From NCBI RefSeq assembly GCF_029962835.1, contig NC_080588.1, positions 66,178,001-66,242,000 on the forward strand: DNA of 64,000 nt, in the 5' to 3' direction. Of the stretch, positions 10,240-22,535 are shown piece after piece. This stretch comes from Magnolia sinica. Taxonomy: Eukaryota; Streptophyta; Magnoliopsida; Magnoliales; Magnoliaceae. The stretch's first letter is position 1, and every line of letters starts with the position of its first letter. Both the position numbers and the translations under genes were made by a program. The notes under the pieces were generated by a model. The model saw nothing but the letters and a program-made list of their open reading frames with translations, was not told the origin of the DNA and did no database searches.

Positions 10240-10525
10240 CAAGGTCGTTGTGAGTGGTGGATGTGGATATTGGAACCCCACATGATGGGTAATAACATTG
10301 ATGTAGACCATACATCATGTAGGCTCCACATTTGAAGTGGGCTGTCCATTGCACCGGCAACTTTGGATGTGGGCTATTTATCATTAGGGGCCGACCTTTG
10401 ATGTGAACCATCCATTTTGTAGGCCCACATTAATATGAGGACATGTATCATGTAGGACCTAACTTTGACCTGAGCTATCTATCATTTGGGTTCCACCTTA
10501 GATGGGTACGGTCTATCACCTAGGA
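10240..10525. repeat. Degenerate minisatellite, about 50-bp units
   Basis: About six imperfect units of the type CCACCTTTGATGTGGGCTAT followed by CCATC(A/T)T(G/T)TAGG. Starts are near 10260, 10320, 10368, 10425, 10455 and 10490. Non-coding. Confidence 0.5.
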
Positions 10526-10529
10526 AATT

Positions 10530-11098
10530 GGATTGCTTACCTATAGTAAACTCTTATTGTAGTGAGTAAACTTTGTTAGCCCCACTATGAATTCATGTGG
10601 TTTATCTATGCTGTCCTTTCGTTTTTGCAGCTCACTATGAATTCATGTGGTTTATCTATGCTGTCCTTTTGTTTTTGCAGCTCATTTTAGGATTGAGCCC
10701 CAAATTAAAGCATATCCAAAGCTCAAGTGAACCATACCACAGAAAACAGTGGGAATAATGATTTCCACCGGTGAAACCTTGCTAGGCCTCACAGTGATGT
10801 TTATTTGTCATCTAGACTGTTCATATGATCACACAAACATGGATGAAGGGAAAACCCAAATATGAGCTTGATCCAAAACTTCTGTGGCCCCCAAAATTTT
10901 TTCAATGGTAGAAGTTCAATTTACACAATTTCCCATGGTGTGGTCCATTTGAGCTTTGGGTATGCTTTGATTTTGGTGTCAACCCATAAACCTCTCTGGT
11001 AAAATGGATGGATGGAGTGGATAAGATAAATAAATCACAATGAACCTCACAAAGTTTACTCATTACACTTGGTATACTAGTCACTCAGTATGCAATCC
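10530..11098. mobile_element. Long-TIR MITE, copy 2
   Basis: The left arm begins GGATTGCTTACCTATAGTAA and contains GTGAGTAAACTTTGT. The complement of the right end (11092-11098 inward) begins GGATTGCATACTGAGTGACT and contains ATGAGTAAACTTTGT. The interior has the family blocks CAAGTGAACCATACCACAGA and GAGCTTGATCCAAAACTTCT. No matching flanking duplication is visible. A 50-bp tandem duplication sits in the left arm. Confidence 0.7.
10583..10682. repeat. Two tandem 50-bp units
   Basis: CACTATGAATTCATGTGGTT and the following 30 bases are repeated at 10583 and 10633 with one mismatch. The duplication is recent and inside MITE copy 2. Confidence 0.85.
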
Positions 11099-11559
11099 GA
11101 CTCCATCCCATTGGGCCTCCTTTGATAAGCAGCGTGAGAGTGAGGAAGCCTCCTTTGGCATGTGCTGGGGGGAAAGTAGAGCCTCTTTTGACATGTGCTG
11201 AGAGGGAGAGTAGAAGAAAATTAATAAGCAAGAAGGTTAAAAACAACAACTCATCCACATGAGTAACTTTTGGCACTTTAGTTACTTTTATGATGGGACT
11301 TACCAAACTAACTTAGGTGAAAAAAAAAAATAACTTATTTAGTAGTATCCAAACAACCCTTAATTAACTACTTTTTCTTCGTTTGAGTTGAGTTTGAGGC
11401 TGGGTATGGTCCATTATACCATGACTCACACCGTACTGACAAAAACTGGGTGCTGGTTTAATTGGGTTGGGCTAATTTTGAAAGGACCAAATCCACTAAT
11501 TGTTGGATTGAATCCAATGACTTGTCAGATAACCTGACCCATTTGCATCTTTAATTGAT
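11099..11559. other. Unassigned DNA
   Basis: Contains a local GA-rich duplication (CCTCCTTTGATAAGC / CCTCCTTTGGCATGTGCTG, 11117-11195). No gene. Confidence 0.4.
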
Positions 11560-11710
11560 AATAGGGTTGCAAATTGAGCTGTGCTGGCTCGAGTGGCCCT
11601 GAGCCTGAGGGTCATAGGCTGAATATTAGGTTGTGGCCCTGTCGATGCCTAGGACCGAGGTTCTAGTTCAGGGGGCTGAGCCAGGTATTAACTCGGCTGT
11701 CACAAGTTGG
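11560..11710. mobile_element. Possible hAT-MITE end fragment
   Basis: TAGGGTTGCAAATTGAGCTG followed by GAGCCTGAG-type motifs resembles the start of the hAT-like element at 30078 (TAGGGCGGTACAC...). No partner end or duplication found. Confidence 0.3.
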
Positions 11711-11889
11711 TCCCATTCAAAGGGTTGTGATCATCCGATCAACAACGTAATATTTTCACCATGGTTTCTCCCAATTGCATAAATGAACGAACAGTCTAAA
11801 TCAATAATTGGACACTTCACATGTTACTTAAAAGCATTGGTGGCGACATTAGCAAAGCCCATGTATATGTGTACACACACATACAGAAG

Positions 11890-12258
11890 GTCCGACGGGT
11901 TGGACCATAGGTTATGGTCCACCCAGCAGGCAACTTAACTTATCAAGCGGATGAGACATCACCCTGTTCAATAGATTGATTGGCCCCACCAAGAAGAGCA
12001 ATTAAAAAAATAAAATAAAATCAGCCATATCCACTCATCAAGTGGACCACACTTGTATATATGTTGCTATTTATCACTGGCTATACAGTGTTTGCTACAG
12101 TGTGGCTCACTTGATGAGTGGATAGATTTTTTTTTTTTGGCACTAGTATCCACACGGTAAGGCCAACCTATTAGAAGGATTGGATGTCATATATAAGTAT
12201 ATAACAGGTTGGGGGTTGTCCACTAGGTGGACTGTCACTTACGGTCCAACTGGTTGTT
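11890..12258. mobile_element. Second long-TIR MITE family
   Basis: The left arm GTTGGACCATAGGTTATGGT continues through GGTTGG-type blocks. It pairs with the complement of the right end, AGTTGGACCGTAAGTGACAG. Nearer the centre, CCACTCATCAAGTGGACCAC (about 12033) pairs with CACTTGATGAGTGG (about 12108). The core differs from the main MITE family. A related fragment with CCACTCATCAAATGGACCAC occurs near 28655. Confidence 0.55.
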
Positions 12259-12840
12259 GAGAGGTTATCCATGTTCCCAAACCATTTAAAGCACATGGGA
12301 AGACCTACCATCAGTCTAAATCATCCATTCATTCATACAACTAAGAACAAGCCATGGTGTAAATATCACACCAATTGAATGATCCTAACCTTTTGAATGG
12401 GGCCAATCTGTTACAACCATATGTTGTTATGAGATATAAAAAAAAACATTATTATAATAATCAAATCAAATTGTTACTTCATAATTATGTGAAATACAAA
12501 GTGAACTCTCTCTTAGTTGTTTGGAGATGATTGTACTTATTTGTTTCTTCAGTCATCATTTTCAACCTATTTGGCAATATAAACCATTCATTCATTCATT
12601 CTTACAATTAGAACTTGTTCCATTTTTTGTTTAAACTTAGCAGAAAATATAGTAGTTTTTTCGAAGATCCAATTAATTTGTTCTCAAGAAGTCTTATTTG
12701 CAACAATATCAAATTTTTCACAAAGATTAAAACTGAGAGTTAAGATCTTACATGATTAAATTATGTGATACCTTTTTATGATGATTTTGCCAATAAGATC
12801 CTCTAAACGAATTGTAAATGAAAGGAGTAGTGCTATGCCC
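12259..12840. other. Unassigned AT-rich DNA
   Basis: Contains a short ATTC microsatellite (12585-12602). No gene. Confidence 0.4.
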
Positions 12841-13290
12841 TTCCATTATTTAGGCCTTTCACTATAAATCTTGTTTCCATCCAGATCAAAGTAGTGGGCC
12901 ACCATGTTATCATTAAGGCCAATTAAAATAAGTTTTGATGGTTAAAAATATTCATAAACCCGATTAAAACTTTTAAGTGTAGGGTCTTTTCATTTTTTAG
13001 GTCATTCATCATAATCAATGTAGTGGACTATTGGATTTGGGCCACCAAGTTATAATTAAGGCCGATTAAAAAAAGGTTTGATGGTTAAAAATATACATAA
13101 ACCCGATTAAAACTTTTAAGTATAGGGTCCTTCCATTATTTAGGCCATTCACTATAAATCTAGTTCCCATCCTGATCAAAGCAGTGGACTATTAGATCTG
13201 GGCACCCAGTTCTCATTAAGGCCGATTAAAATAAGTTTCGATGGTTAAAAATATTCATAAACCCAATTTAAACTTTTAAGTGTACGGTCT
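12841..13290. repeat. Three tandem units of about 145-160 bp
   Basis: Unit starts are near 12841, 12987 and 13131. Each runs from TTCCATTATTTAGGCC through AAGGCCGATTAAAATAAGTT and GATGGTTAAAAATATTCATA to AACTTTTAAGTGTAGGGTC. Unit 2 has lost part of its first block. No coding frame is maintained. Confidence 0.8.
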
Positions 13291-13985
13291 TATGATAAAA
13301 TCATTTGATGAGTACTTGATATAATTGGATATAACATACAACAAGATTCTATATCTATGACACACTTATGCTACCGTGAAAGGTAAGGGAAAAGACAAGT
13401 AATGCCAAGTTGTCTCCTAATGGTAGAGGTCTTCCACCACCTTGACTCTGAGTCAGTACCCCCATATAGAATGATTATACATCTCAAAGCATGACGTTCA
13501 TGTAAGATTTCTATATGGTGGGCATAATTGATCAACGGTCTAGATCTGCCCAAGAGTTGAATATCATGATCGGGCATGTAATTGGACTCCACTCTCAAGT
13601 TGTGATTAATCAAAAATTATGTATAGGTGGTGCACTACAGCTGTGTTAAATGGACAATGCCATAGTTGGACCAGGATTCTTAAATTTTTATAAAGCTTAA
13701 AGGAAAAAGTTTCATTGGGTTTCAAACTCCCTACACTTAATAACTATATAAAAGAAGATGGGTCCCAAAAGCTACACATGTCTGAAGTTATTTTTCCATC
13801 CTTAATACTTTTCTCATAAGGTGTTTGTTTTCTTGATTTCCACCGTAAATAGAATTAAATTGGTAATAATTACATTTTGCCACATTTTGAAGCAAAAAGG
13901 ATGCAAAAGGCGAATCGTGCATTAAATGCCTGATGAAAAAGGTGATGGCTCGTATGGGAATTATGCGAGATAATTAATGAGTTTC
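13291..13985. other. Unassigned DNA
   Basis: No gene or recognisable element. Confidence 0.4.
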
Positions 13986-13989
13986 AATA

Positions 13990-14410
13990 CAATGTGTGCT
14001 TCTAATCCACACGGTCCATCTGTTTTAGGAGTTCATTTTAGGGCATCAGCCAAAAAATGAGGCAGATATGAAGCTGAAGTGGGCCACACCACATGAAACA
14101 ATGGTATTAATAACGTCCACTACTGAAAATTAAATCCTTATCAGGGCCAACAGTGATGTTTATTTTTCATCCAGACTGCTCATAGGATCACAAAGATATT
14201 GATAAAGTTAAAATACAAAATTCAGCTTCATCTAAAATTTCTATGGCCCTATATAGACTTTTCAACGATAGAGTCAATTCCTACTGTTTTCTACGTTGTG
14301 GTCCATTTCAAACATGTTACAACCTTAGCTTTGGGCTCATGCCATAAAATGAGCTGCTAAAATATATGGACGACTTGGATAAGCCAAAAAAAATCACGGT
14401 GGCCCCAAAA
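13990..14410. mobile_element. Long-TIR MITE, copy 3 (degenerate)
   Basis: CACACGGTCCATCTGTTTTA, TTTTAGGGCATCAGCC and GGCCACACCACATGAAACA form the left arm. TTGTGGTCCATTTC, GGGCTCATGCCATAAAATGA and GGACGACTTGGAT form the right arm. The central GATGTTTATTTTTCATCCAG is retained. Confidence 0.6.
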
Positions 14411-15732
14411 AGTTTTTACCTTTTCTCCATTTATGTAACAAACATATTTTCACTTGTACTGTTATAATTAAAAATGTTGCTGGAATTATTTGCATAAACA
14501 ATTATTACTTATTTGCAAGTATTTTCTAAAGTAAAATAAAAATAGGGTGTGAGGTGCAGATCAAGGCTACAACATTTGGACTACAACAATGGCCTCTCAA
14601 CTAAGTATGAATTTTAGTTTAGTTTTCTCGGTCTCCATCTTTGATGTATTGTACTATCCTTTCAATTCCGCTACAATTCACGGATTATTCTAAGCATTTG
14701 TGCCGGTCGTGGCTAACAAGGTATTGAGATCCATGGAACATAAATCTCCATAGTCAATGTCTACTATTGATGCAAAAATTAGGCATCCTCCTTAGACCAC
14801 TTGAGACCTACAAAATAGGACAAAGATGGAGACCCCGACTGCTGCAGGGGACCCTCCGATGCCAAAGTCAGATAGGCAAGATATGCCTAGTAGAATGTAT
14901 GGTTTTAGGATATAAAATTATGTGTACCTTTCACTATTAGGGATGCTCCTATTTATAAGTGAGAGAAGAAGGTGGCGTAAATGGAGATTTTCTTATTTAG
15001 CAGCGACGTATTCTAGAGGGATTCGGATCCCCAGCGTATCACATTGATCTTTCAAAATCTTCAGCCCAGGTTGGAATTAGTAGAAGCACGCAGTGGGAGG
15101 CCGAGGTGGAGAGTTGTTCCAAGGTAGGGTTCGACCAACTTGGGTTCTTTTGTCGAGTTGTTACCGAGCTCCTTTTGGTGTTGAGTAGATTAGCGGTCAG
15201 TCGAACTACCTTTGGAAACTGTGTAAGAAGACCGAGGTCGATCTCCTTTCCTGCTCGAGTTGAGCTCTCTGACGTATTAGTTGTTAATCGACCTCGTAGT
15301 GTGCACAGATGTTCGACTTGACTTTATCTCATTGGTCAATCCATTTTTACCCATAATATCTACTATGTATAATATTAAGTTTTTATAGACGAGATGATTC
15401 GTTATTCACATGACCCATATTATATAAGTTTAAGGTAGTATTAAATATAAGTTAAGTCATAACACTATGAGTTTTAGTTTTCCTGATTGCACTAGTATAC
15501 TTAAACAATCCAATCCATTGATCTAGATTGATCACTACAACGAATGTTCCATGGACTATCATGAAAACATCAAAGTGATTTAAAAATAGTAGCCATTTGA
15601 ACAATGGCATTGGTGAACATCATTTACACAAGATAAGTCTAAACAATAATTAGTTCATCTATTTGTTAGGGACCATCATGGTTGATATATATATATATAA
15701 TCACCATGGTTATGCAACGATAACCATCCTTG
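14411..15732. other. Unassigned DNA
   Basis: No supportable gene. An AT dinucleotide run lies at 15688-15701. Confidence 0.4.
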
Positions 15733-17520
15733 TCACGCTCCAAACTTGGAAACCAGGCTTACAAAATTTCTGATCGCTAAATCCGACGTCGACAACATCC
15801 ATAGTACCCCATTCTCAGCTACCGGTGCCCATACGCCAGATTCCGATCCTTGGATTCTACAAGGAAAATTTTTCAACATACATTTATCCCGTAAGAAGCA
15901 TGACCATAAGTTTACCCAAATCACAAAGGCAATATCATCATCACATATCCACTAATATAAATACTTGAATACAGTGCTAAAAGGGAAAATACATATATCA
16001 AAAATCAAAGCTCCAGAAGACAGTTGTAGACTCCAAGCTCAACGCTGCTACGACCTAACGCCACCTACACGCATCTATCCTGCATAAGCTTATAGAAAGC
16101 TTAGAGGGTGGTGTAAGTTTGTGCGATGCACGTGCCATGCATATAAATATCAAAGTAAGTGAAAATATTGACAATCCATAAATCGTACAATATCAGAGTA
16201 ATACGGAAATATGCTGGTAAGTCCATAAATATCATCAACCTTATCCAAGCTATGCGATGCAAAAACATAATAAGCTAATATCATATACTGAGGAAACAAT
16301 GTAGATCAGTTATGCAATGCAGAGATATAGTATGCCAAATATCATATACTGAGAATGCAATGCAATATACAAAACCTAATGAGTCCACAAATACAGTTAT
16401 GATCATTTATGCCATATAAATGCAGAAACATAACAACCCAAAATGTCATATGCCGCGAATGCAGTATGCGGTCGAATGTAATGACCAAGCCAGAGTGTGA
16501 AGTCAGGATGATAGTACGTAGTATCGCAAGCTATGGGGTCCATCACAAGGGAATTCTATCTAAACCAGTCTCATACCTAAATTTGGATAGATAGACTCAA
16601 TGTAGTAGACTCTTGATCTCCGGTTGGTTGTGCGCTCCGACCGAAATCGTGGCCATTGCTAAGGTATACATAACAATTAGTTGCGCACTACCAGCCCGAG
16701 TGGATAGTGAATGAATGAATGAGTATAATGTTGAGTATGCAACTCCTACTCAATAAGTCCACATATCAGTACCGTACATCTCTGGGATCATCACCGGGGT
16801 TTATTACACTCGACGCCACCTAGCGCCCTATCAAACGTACAACTGGGTAAGTGAAAAAGACCTCACTATCCACCTACCAGCAGTATACCAATACCTACCA
16901 GGCTCGTTGATAGCGGACTCATTTATGAGCTGGTTAAACTCAGCCTAACATCGCCTACTCCCTCGGGTGGGTAAGGCCACACCCCCTCTCAACCGATCAC
17001 GACATAGTGGGAGACGCGACCTACTAGTATTCGGCACTCGGGCGCTCATGTATCCACTCGTTGTAGACGTTGGGGCGTCTTCTAGTACCTAGAGGGTTTA
17101 GAAACTTTCACTTAGGGATATCTATGACACCTCATGTAGAAAAAGATTTTCGGTGTCTTATCTAGCCATTTTCGATATGCCTGTGGAGGCTACGGCCCTA
17201 ATGTCGCTAGGGCGTATGGTGGTCATATCACAAAATGTGAGATGCATGAGTCATATCATCCAGTCATGCATCAAATTTGCGCGTACCGCGCATTCATATA
17301 GGTCAACTCCGTCTCTCAGGAAGTCTCATAAACAATCAGCCCAATGGCACATGCTATGCTCAATCATTCCTTATAACAAGCATGTGGATGATGCGTATGG
17401 GCATGTATCATGATGTAATACTATACATTTACTCACAATCAGTATCGATAATCGGCCTAACAAAGGGTCTAAGGAAAGGTCACAATGTAGACATTTAACC
17501 ATCATTGCCCATCATTGTGG
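15733..17520. other. Possible LTR-like sequence, unassigned
   Basis: Begins TGTCACGCTCCAAACTTGG, a start reminiscent of plant LTRs. Further in, a 58-bp period with ATATCATATACTGAG repeats at about 16252-16353, and ATGCAATGC motifs occur. I found neither a second copy nor a matching end, so an LTR identity is only a suggestion. Confidence 0.25.
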
Positions 17521-17595
17521 ACATTTAACCAACATTGCTCCCAAGGAGTGGCCCACATAGAGCCAAACGCATAATGGGATCCGTGGCCTCACTCA

Positions 17596-18190
17596 AGGGC
17601 CTAATATACATCATATTGGGCTCACTTATAGGCTGCATATACATCACGATGGGCCTCGGCACATAGGCGATAAATACATCACATTGGGCCTCACTCATGG
17701 GCCACATATACATCACAATGAGCCATAAATATATTACATGGGCCGGGTATACATCATAATGGGCCTCGACACATGGGCCATAAATACATTACATCGAGCC
17801 CCAACACATGGGCCGGGTATACATCATATTGGGCCTCAAACGTGAGCCTCGTATACATCAAGTCAGACCGCATTAATAGGCCGCACCAATGGGCTACATC
17901 TCATGGGCCTAATATACATCATAATGGGCTGCATCACATGGGTCTTATATACATCAAGTTGAACCGCATCAATGGGTTGCACCAATGGGCCTCATATACA
18001 TCAAGTGGGCCACATCACATGGGCCTAATATACATCACAATAGGCCTCATTACATGGGCCGTAACAAAGGGACTCATATACATTAGGTGGGCCCTGCATC
18101 ACATGGGCCTCCTATACATCAAGATGGGCCTAATACACATCATGGTGGACCCCACGCCCCATGAACGGTGTGGATATACTTCAAGGTAGG
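17596..18190. repeat. Degenerate tandem array of TATACATCA/GGGCC units
   Basis: Seventeen occurrences of (A/T)ATACATCA or close variants, each followed within about 10 bases by GGGCC, AGCC or a variant. They are spaced mostly 30-45 bp (for example 17602, 17637, 17672, 17706, 17749, 17817, 17914, 17994, 18029, 18112). The unit resembles the terminus of the local long-TIR MITE (ACATACATCATGGTGGGGCC). Non-coding. Confidence 0.7.
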
Positions 18191-18860
18191 GTCCACATCC
18201 AGTAACAGATGGACGGATGGTTATAGGATACATGCATCAAGAGGCCCACAGTCCACAGCAGATAGTCGTTGCAGATATAGAATATATATACATTAAGGTG
18301 AGCCCTACCCGTCCCAGCCTATGGACGGTGTGGATAAGACCTATACATCACAGCAAGTTTCACACAGATAGACGGTGTGGAATACAATACATACATCAAT
18401 GGACCACCATCCACGTCCAGGGACTGGACGGTGTGAATGAAACACATACATTATGTGGGTCCCACGTGTGGAGCCACGTGCCACCAGGGCAGGCCCCATG
18501 GATGGACAGAGCAGATAAAGCACTTACATTGGTGGGACCCACTGTCCTTTGCTGGACGGTGTGGATTTCACACATTCCACATGGAGGGGTCTACGGATTG
18601 ACAGAGTGGATAAAACACTACATCATGGTGGTGTTCCACCGTCCAGCAACAGATGGACAGTGGAGATATAACACAGACATCATGGTGGGGCCCACATGTG
18701 CCATCAAGGCAGGCCCCACAACTTGCTGACATCAATGTCAATACAACAGCTATATAGCTGTTGTGAGGTACACCAGCCGATCCAACCTCCCACCATCCAG
18801 AGGTTGGACTGTGAGGATACAACACATCCATCGTGGTGGGGCCACACGTGTGGCCCACCA
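18191..18860. repeat. Degenerate array of GGACGGTGTGGAT...CATCA...GTGGG units
   Basis: Continues the preceding array with longer units of about 65-90 bp. Each carries a variant of TGGACGGTGTGGAT, then ACACATACATCA, then GGTGGG(G)CCCAC and often CCGTCCAGCAACAGA. Units are seen near 18210, 18325, 18372, 18425, 18500, 18555, 18600 and 18655. Confidence 0.6.
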
Positions 18861-19115
18861 TAACGTTTATCTTCCATCCAGTCTGTTGATAAGGTCATAA
18901 AGACCTGAGCAGGAGGAAAAATAAATTTCATATTTATCCAAAACTCCTGGGACCTAAAAAGGGTTTCAAAGGTAGACGTTCAACCTCCTACTGTTTTTTG
19001 GTGGTGTGGACCACTTGAGTTCTGTGAACGGCTGATTTTTTGGGGGATCCCATTTCCTAAAGGGGACTCATTAAATGAACGATGTGGATGTTCAACATAC
19101 ATCATGGTGGGGCCT
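18861..19115. mobile_element. Long-TIR MITE, partial copy 4
   Basis: The central block (AACGTTTATCTTCCATCCAG, TTGATAAGGTCATAAAGACC) is followed by a right arm (GTAGACGTTCAACCTCC, GTGGTGTGGACCACTTGAG) and the terminus AACATACATCATGGTGGGGC. The left arm is replaced by the tandem array. Confidence 0.6.
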
Positions 19116-20060
19116 GTGGTGGGTCTACTGTCCCACCCTTCAAACAAGCAGCAAGGACGCTGAGGACGCTAGCAGCAACAACGTCCCATATATATATATT
19201 ATTATTTTTATTTTTGTAAGGTTTTTCATAGGTGGGGCCCACATCAAGGGGATCCATGCCGACTATTGGTCTCTCTGACTCGTAACAGGTATAACGAGTT
19301 CAATATGTAATATTTTTTGGTGTATAGAAACATCGTAGTGGGCCCTAACAGTTTATATCCCCAAAACTACTATTTTCTTCAATGTGGCCCACCAGAGACT
19401 GTGTTGGGCTTCTTTTTTTTGGCTCAATGCCTAAAATGAGCTGGGAAATAGGATGGATGGTGTGGATCAGAAACATACATTAAGGTGGGGTCCACGTGAG
19501 TGGCACACCATAAATTTTTTGGACCAAGCTGATATTTCCATTTTTCCCTCCAGCAGCGCCTGCTGCTGGGCGGTGCATATACAACACATATATCAAGTGG
19601 GCTCCACTGTCCTTTACTGGACGGTAGACAACATTGATGAAACACATATATCAGGTGGGGTCCACGTCATGCCCACCCGTTTTGGATCAAGGCTGATATT
19701 AATGTTTTCCCTCTATCCATGCCTGTACCAAAATGGACAGTAAGGTGGGCTCCACCAGCTGGACAGACAGCTTGGATAAAATGCATCACGGTAGGCCTGC
19801 TGGCCTTGGACGGTCTGGATGTGCTGTGCATATCAGGTGGGCCACACATCATCAAAAAAATAAAGAGAGAGAGAGAGAAGAGAGAAAATGGTTGTGGGAG
19901 GGGCCCCACCACTATGGGCCCCTCTTGCATTACAATACATGCATACGATCAAGGTGGGCCATTAGCCACACCTAGGGACCAAGATGGGATCCTCACCATT
20001 GATTGGTGGGTCCCACTTGCCCTATAAAAGAAAACAAAAGGATTTACCTAAAGAGCACTC
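19116..20060. repeat. MITE right-end pieces and array-like units
   Basis: A right-arm fragment at 19400-19495 (GGCTCAATGCCTAAAATGAG, ATGGATGGTGTGGAT, AACATACATTAAGGTGGGG) is followed by further GGACGG...ATATCA...GTGGG(G)CCAC units to about 19850. A GA-rich microsatellite lies at 19864-19887. No gene. Confidence 0.5.
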
Positions 20061-21005
20061 ACCGATTTCGCTTCTTCCAGGCTCCATGGACTCTTTAGCT
20101 CCTAGGCTTTCCTTTTGATGGGGAAGATGAAGATTGAAGTGGAGATGGGAGATCTTAGGGTAGGAAGGTGGGCCACACCCTTAGCTCTCTCATGGGAAGC
20201 TTGGACGTCCACTCTCTCTTGGGATCTGCTTGGAATGAGAAATGAGAGAGGGAGGAGTGGTGATGGGATGAAAATGGATGGGTTCTCTTGACTTTTGGTA
20301 AGAAAGGAATGGGCTAAGCATGAGTTGCTTTGACTTTGGATAAGAGAGGGATGGGTGTGTGATGGGATATGTACTTGACTTGTACATTGATTAATTGATT
20401 TAAAATTTGGTAGAGATTCTTTCGGGATTGTAAATACACGGCGTTTTTTTGAACTGAACGTGGGCCCACATCTCCTAGCTTGAGTATCTCCTCAGCGCGC
20501 GAGACGTGGTGACGGTACAGTCGTTAAGGTACAAGTTTCGGATTGAGCCAACTCTGGAATATGGGATACGACTCAGGGTTGCACGTAACTGTTATCTATA
20601 CATCGCGGGTCACCGGAATTCGACCGGGAGGACCGCGGAAGCCTATGGAATAGTACGGTCTATGATACATGTCTCACAATTTTGTCCATGGACAGCTCAG
20701 ATAAATAGATTGGACTGTCCAATTGAACATATGCAACTAGGAGCACCATATAACTTATAGTGCTCAAAGAGCATTGGACACACACTGATATAATCTATTT
20801 ACACGCAATTGATTGAAGGGTTAGGATTGACTTGTCATGAAGGATTTCAGGGAGTCCGTGGACAGTCGGCTCAATCATCTGAATGGCCTGCAAACCACAC
20901 CCCACATGTACAAACTGAAAGTATGAGCGGCTGAGGATTACGTACACACTTCCAAATTCTAACACACCTTATTGCCAGCTCATCTGAGTTGGGCTTGATT
21001 CAGTC
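20061..21005. other. Unassigned DNA
   Basis: A GA/TG-rich stretch at 20120-20370 shows no coding similarity in either strand. No element end was recognised. Confidence 0.35.
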
Positions 21006-21224
21006 TAAGGCCCCGTTTGTTAAATCTAAAGTCTAAAGCCTGAATCTAAAATCTGAAGCTGAATCTGAAATCTGAAGCCTAAATCTGAAATCTGAAGTCA
21101 AAAAACTTGTTTGATAATTATGGCTGAAGCCTGAAAATTTAGTATTGAATTTAAAACAATCTGTTTGTTAACAAATATCTGAAATGTCTGAAATATGTTA
21201 ATTTGATCAAGCTGATTTTTGTTT

Positions 21225-21508
21225 TTTTTTTTACTTCATCTGGGAATGTATGACCTAATCAACATATTGGATGTTAAATAAACAGTACAGTGGGCCCTAG
21301 GAGGATTTTAATGGTGGATATCTAATCACTATTGTTTTCCTGTGGTGTGGTCCACCTGAGGTTTATATCCCTCTTATTTTTGGGATAAAGACATAAAATG
21401 GTACATAAAAATAGATGAATGGAATAGATGAAACACATGCATCATGGGGGCCACAGAGCACCAACCACCACCAACCGGGATGGTGGCAGGGGAGTAGCCA
21501 ATCCGTTT
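21225..21508. mobile_element. Long-TIR MITE, right half only
   Basis: Runs from the central ATTGGATGTTAAATAAACAG through GTGGTGTGGTCCACCTGAG and AACACATGCATCATGGGGG to the tip GGGGAGTAGCCAATCCGTTT. This is the same tip as the intact element ending at 29605. The left arm is absent. Confidence 0.6.
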
Positions 21509-21571
21509 CTGTATCCAGCTATATAGCTGGTGTAGATGAGCACGGATTAGATACTGACGAGACTCGCTACT

Positions 21572-22035
21572 AAGTTACGTCACCAAGTTCTGTGGACCCC
21601 ACTATGATGTATGTGTTGTATCCACAACGTCCATTCATTTGGATATATTATTTTAATGCATGACCCGGGAAATGAGGCAGATCCAAAGCTTTAGTGGACC
21701 CCACCACAGAAAATAATGGGAAGATTGATGTCCACCATCGAAACCTTCCTAAGGTCCACCATAATGTTTTTTCGAAATCCAACCTATTCAAAAGTTTAAA
21801 AAGCATTAAAGAAGGGAAACCACAAACATCAGCTTGATCGAAAACTTTTGTGGCCTTTATAAGTTTTTAATGGTGGTGTCACTCTCTCCACTGTTTTCTA
21901 CAGTGGGGTCCATGGGATCTTTGGATGTAACTCATTCTTTAGATCTTATCCTAAAATGATCTCTCCAGATGGATGGATGGCATGGATACAAAACATACAT
22001 CATGGTGGGGCCCATAGAACTTGGTGACGTCACTT
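21572..22035. mobile_element. Long-TIR MITE, copy with ACGTCACCAAG tips
   Basis: The left tip AAGTTACGTCACCAAGTTC (21572-21590) matches 18 of 19 bases of the complement of 22017-22035. Both arms continue through CCCCACTATGATGTATGTG, CCACCACAGAAAATAATGGG and the family interior. No clear flanking duplication was identified. Confidence 0.75.
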
Positions 22036-22114
22036 CAATAGCAATCACGTCCCCGCCCATCTGCTCCAAGGCGGATTGCGTCCAACCCCCGCCCGGACAG
22101 ATTACCATCCGGGC

Positions 22115-22535
22115 AAGCTCTGTGGAGCCCACCGTAATGTAAGTATTTTATCTAAGCCGTTCTTCATTTTTCTCATATTATTTTAATATATAATCTTAAA
22201 GATTAAGCAAGTCCACAATTCCAGTGAACCACCCCAAAGGATGCTACAGTGATAACGACATCCACTGTTGAAACCTTTTTGAGGGCCACTATGATGTTTT
22301 TTTTTACCATCCAGCCTATTCATTAGGTCATGTAGACGTGGATGAAGTGAAAACACAAATATCAGCTTGATCCAAAACTTCTCCAGCTCCTAAGAAGTTT
22401 TTAATGGTAGACGTTCAATCCCCACCTTGTGGTCCAATTAATCCTTAGACCTAACTCTTTTTTGGCTCACACCTTAAATAATATGAAAAACTTGATGGAC
22501 GGTGTGGATCAAACACATAAATCATGGTGGGGTGT
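22115..22535. mobile_element. Long-TIR MITE, degenerate copy
   Basis: Begins at AGCTCTGTGGAGCCCACCGT, carries the central ATCCAGCCTATTCATTAGG and AATATCAGCTTGATCCAAAA, and ends at AATCATGGTGGGG. Confidence 0.6.

Noticed and set aside
17773..18729. Long open frames of 138 and 170 residues
   Set aside because: Generated by tandem repeats with a near-constant period; His/Ile/Gly-rich and without any domain.
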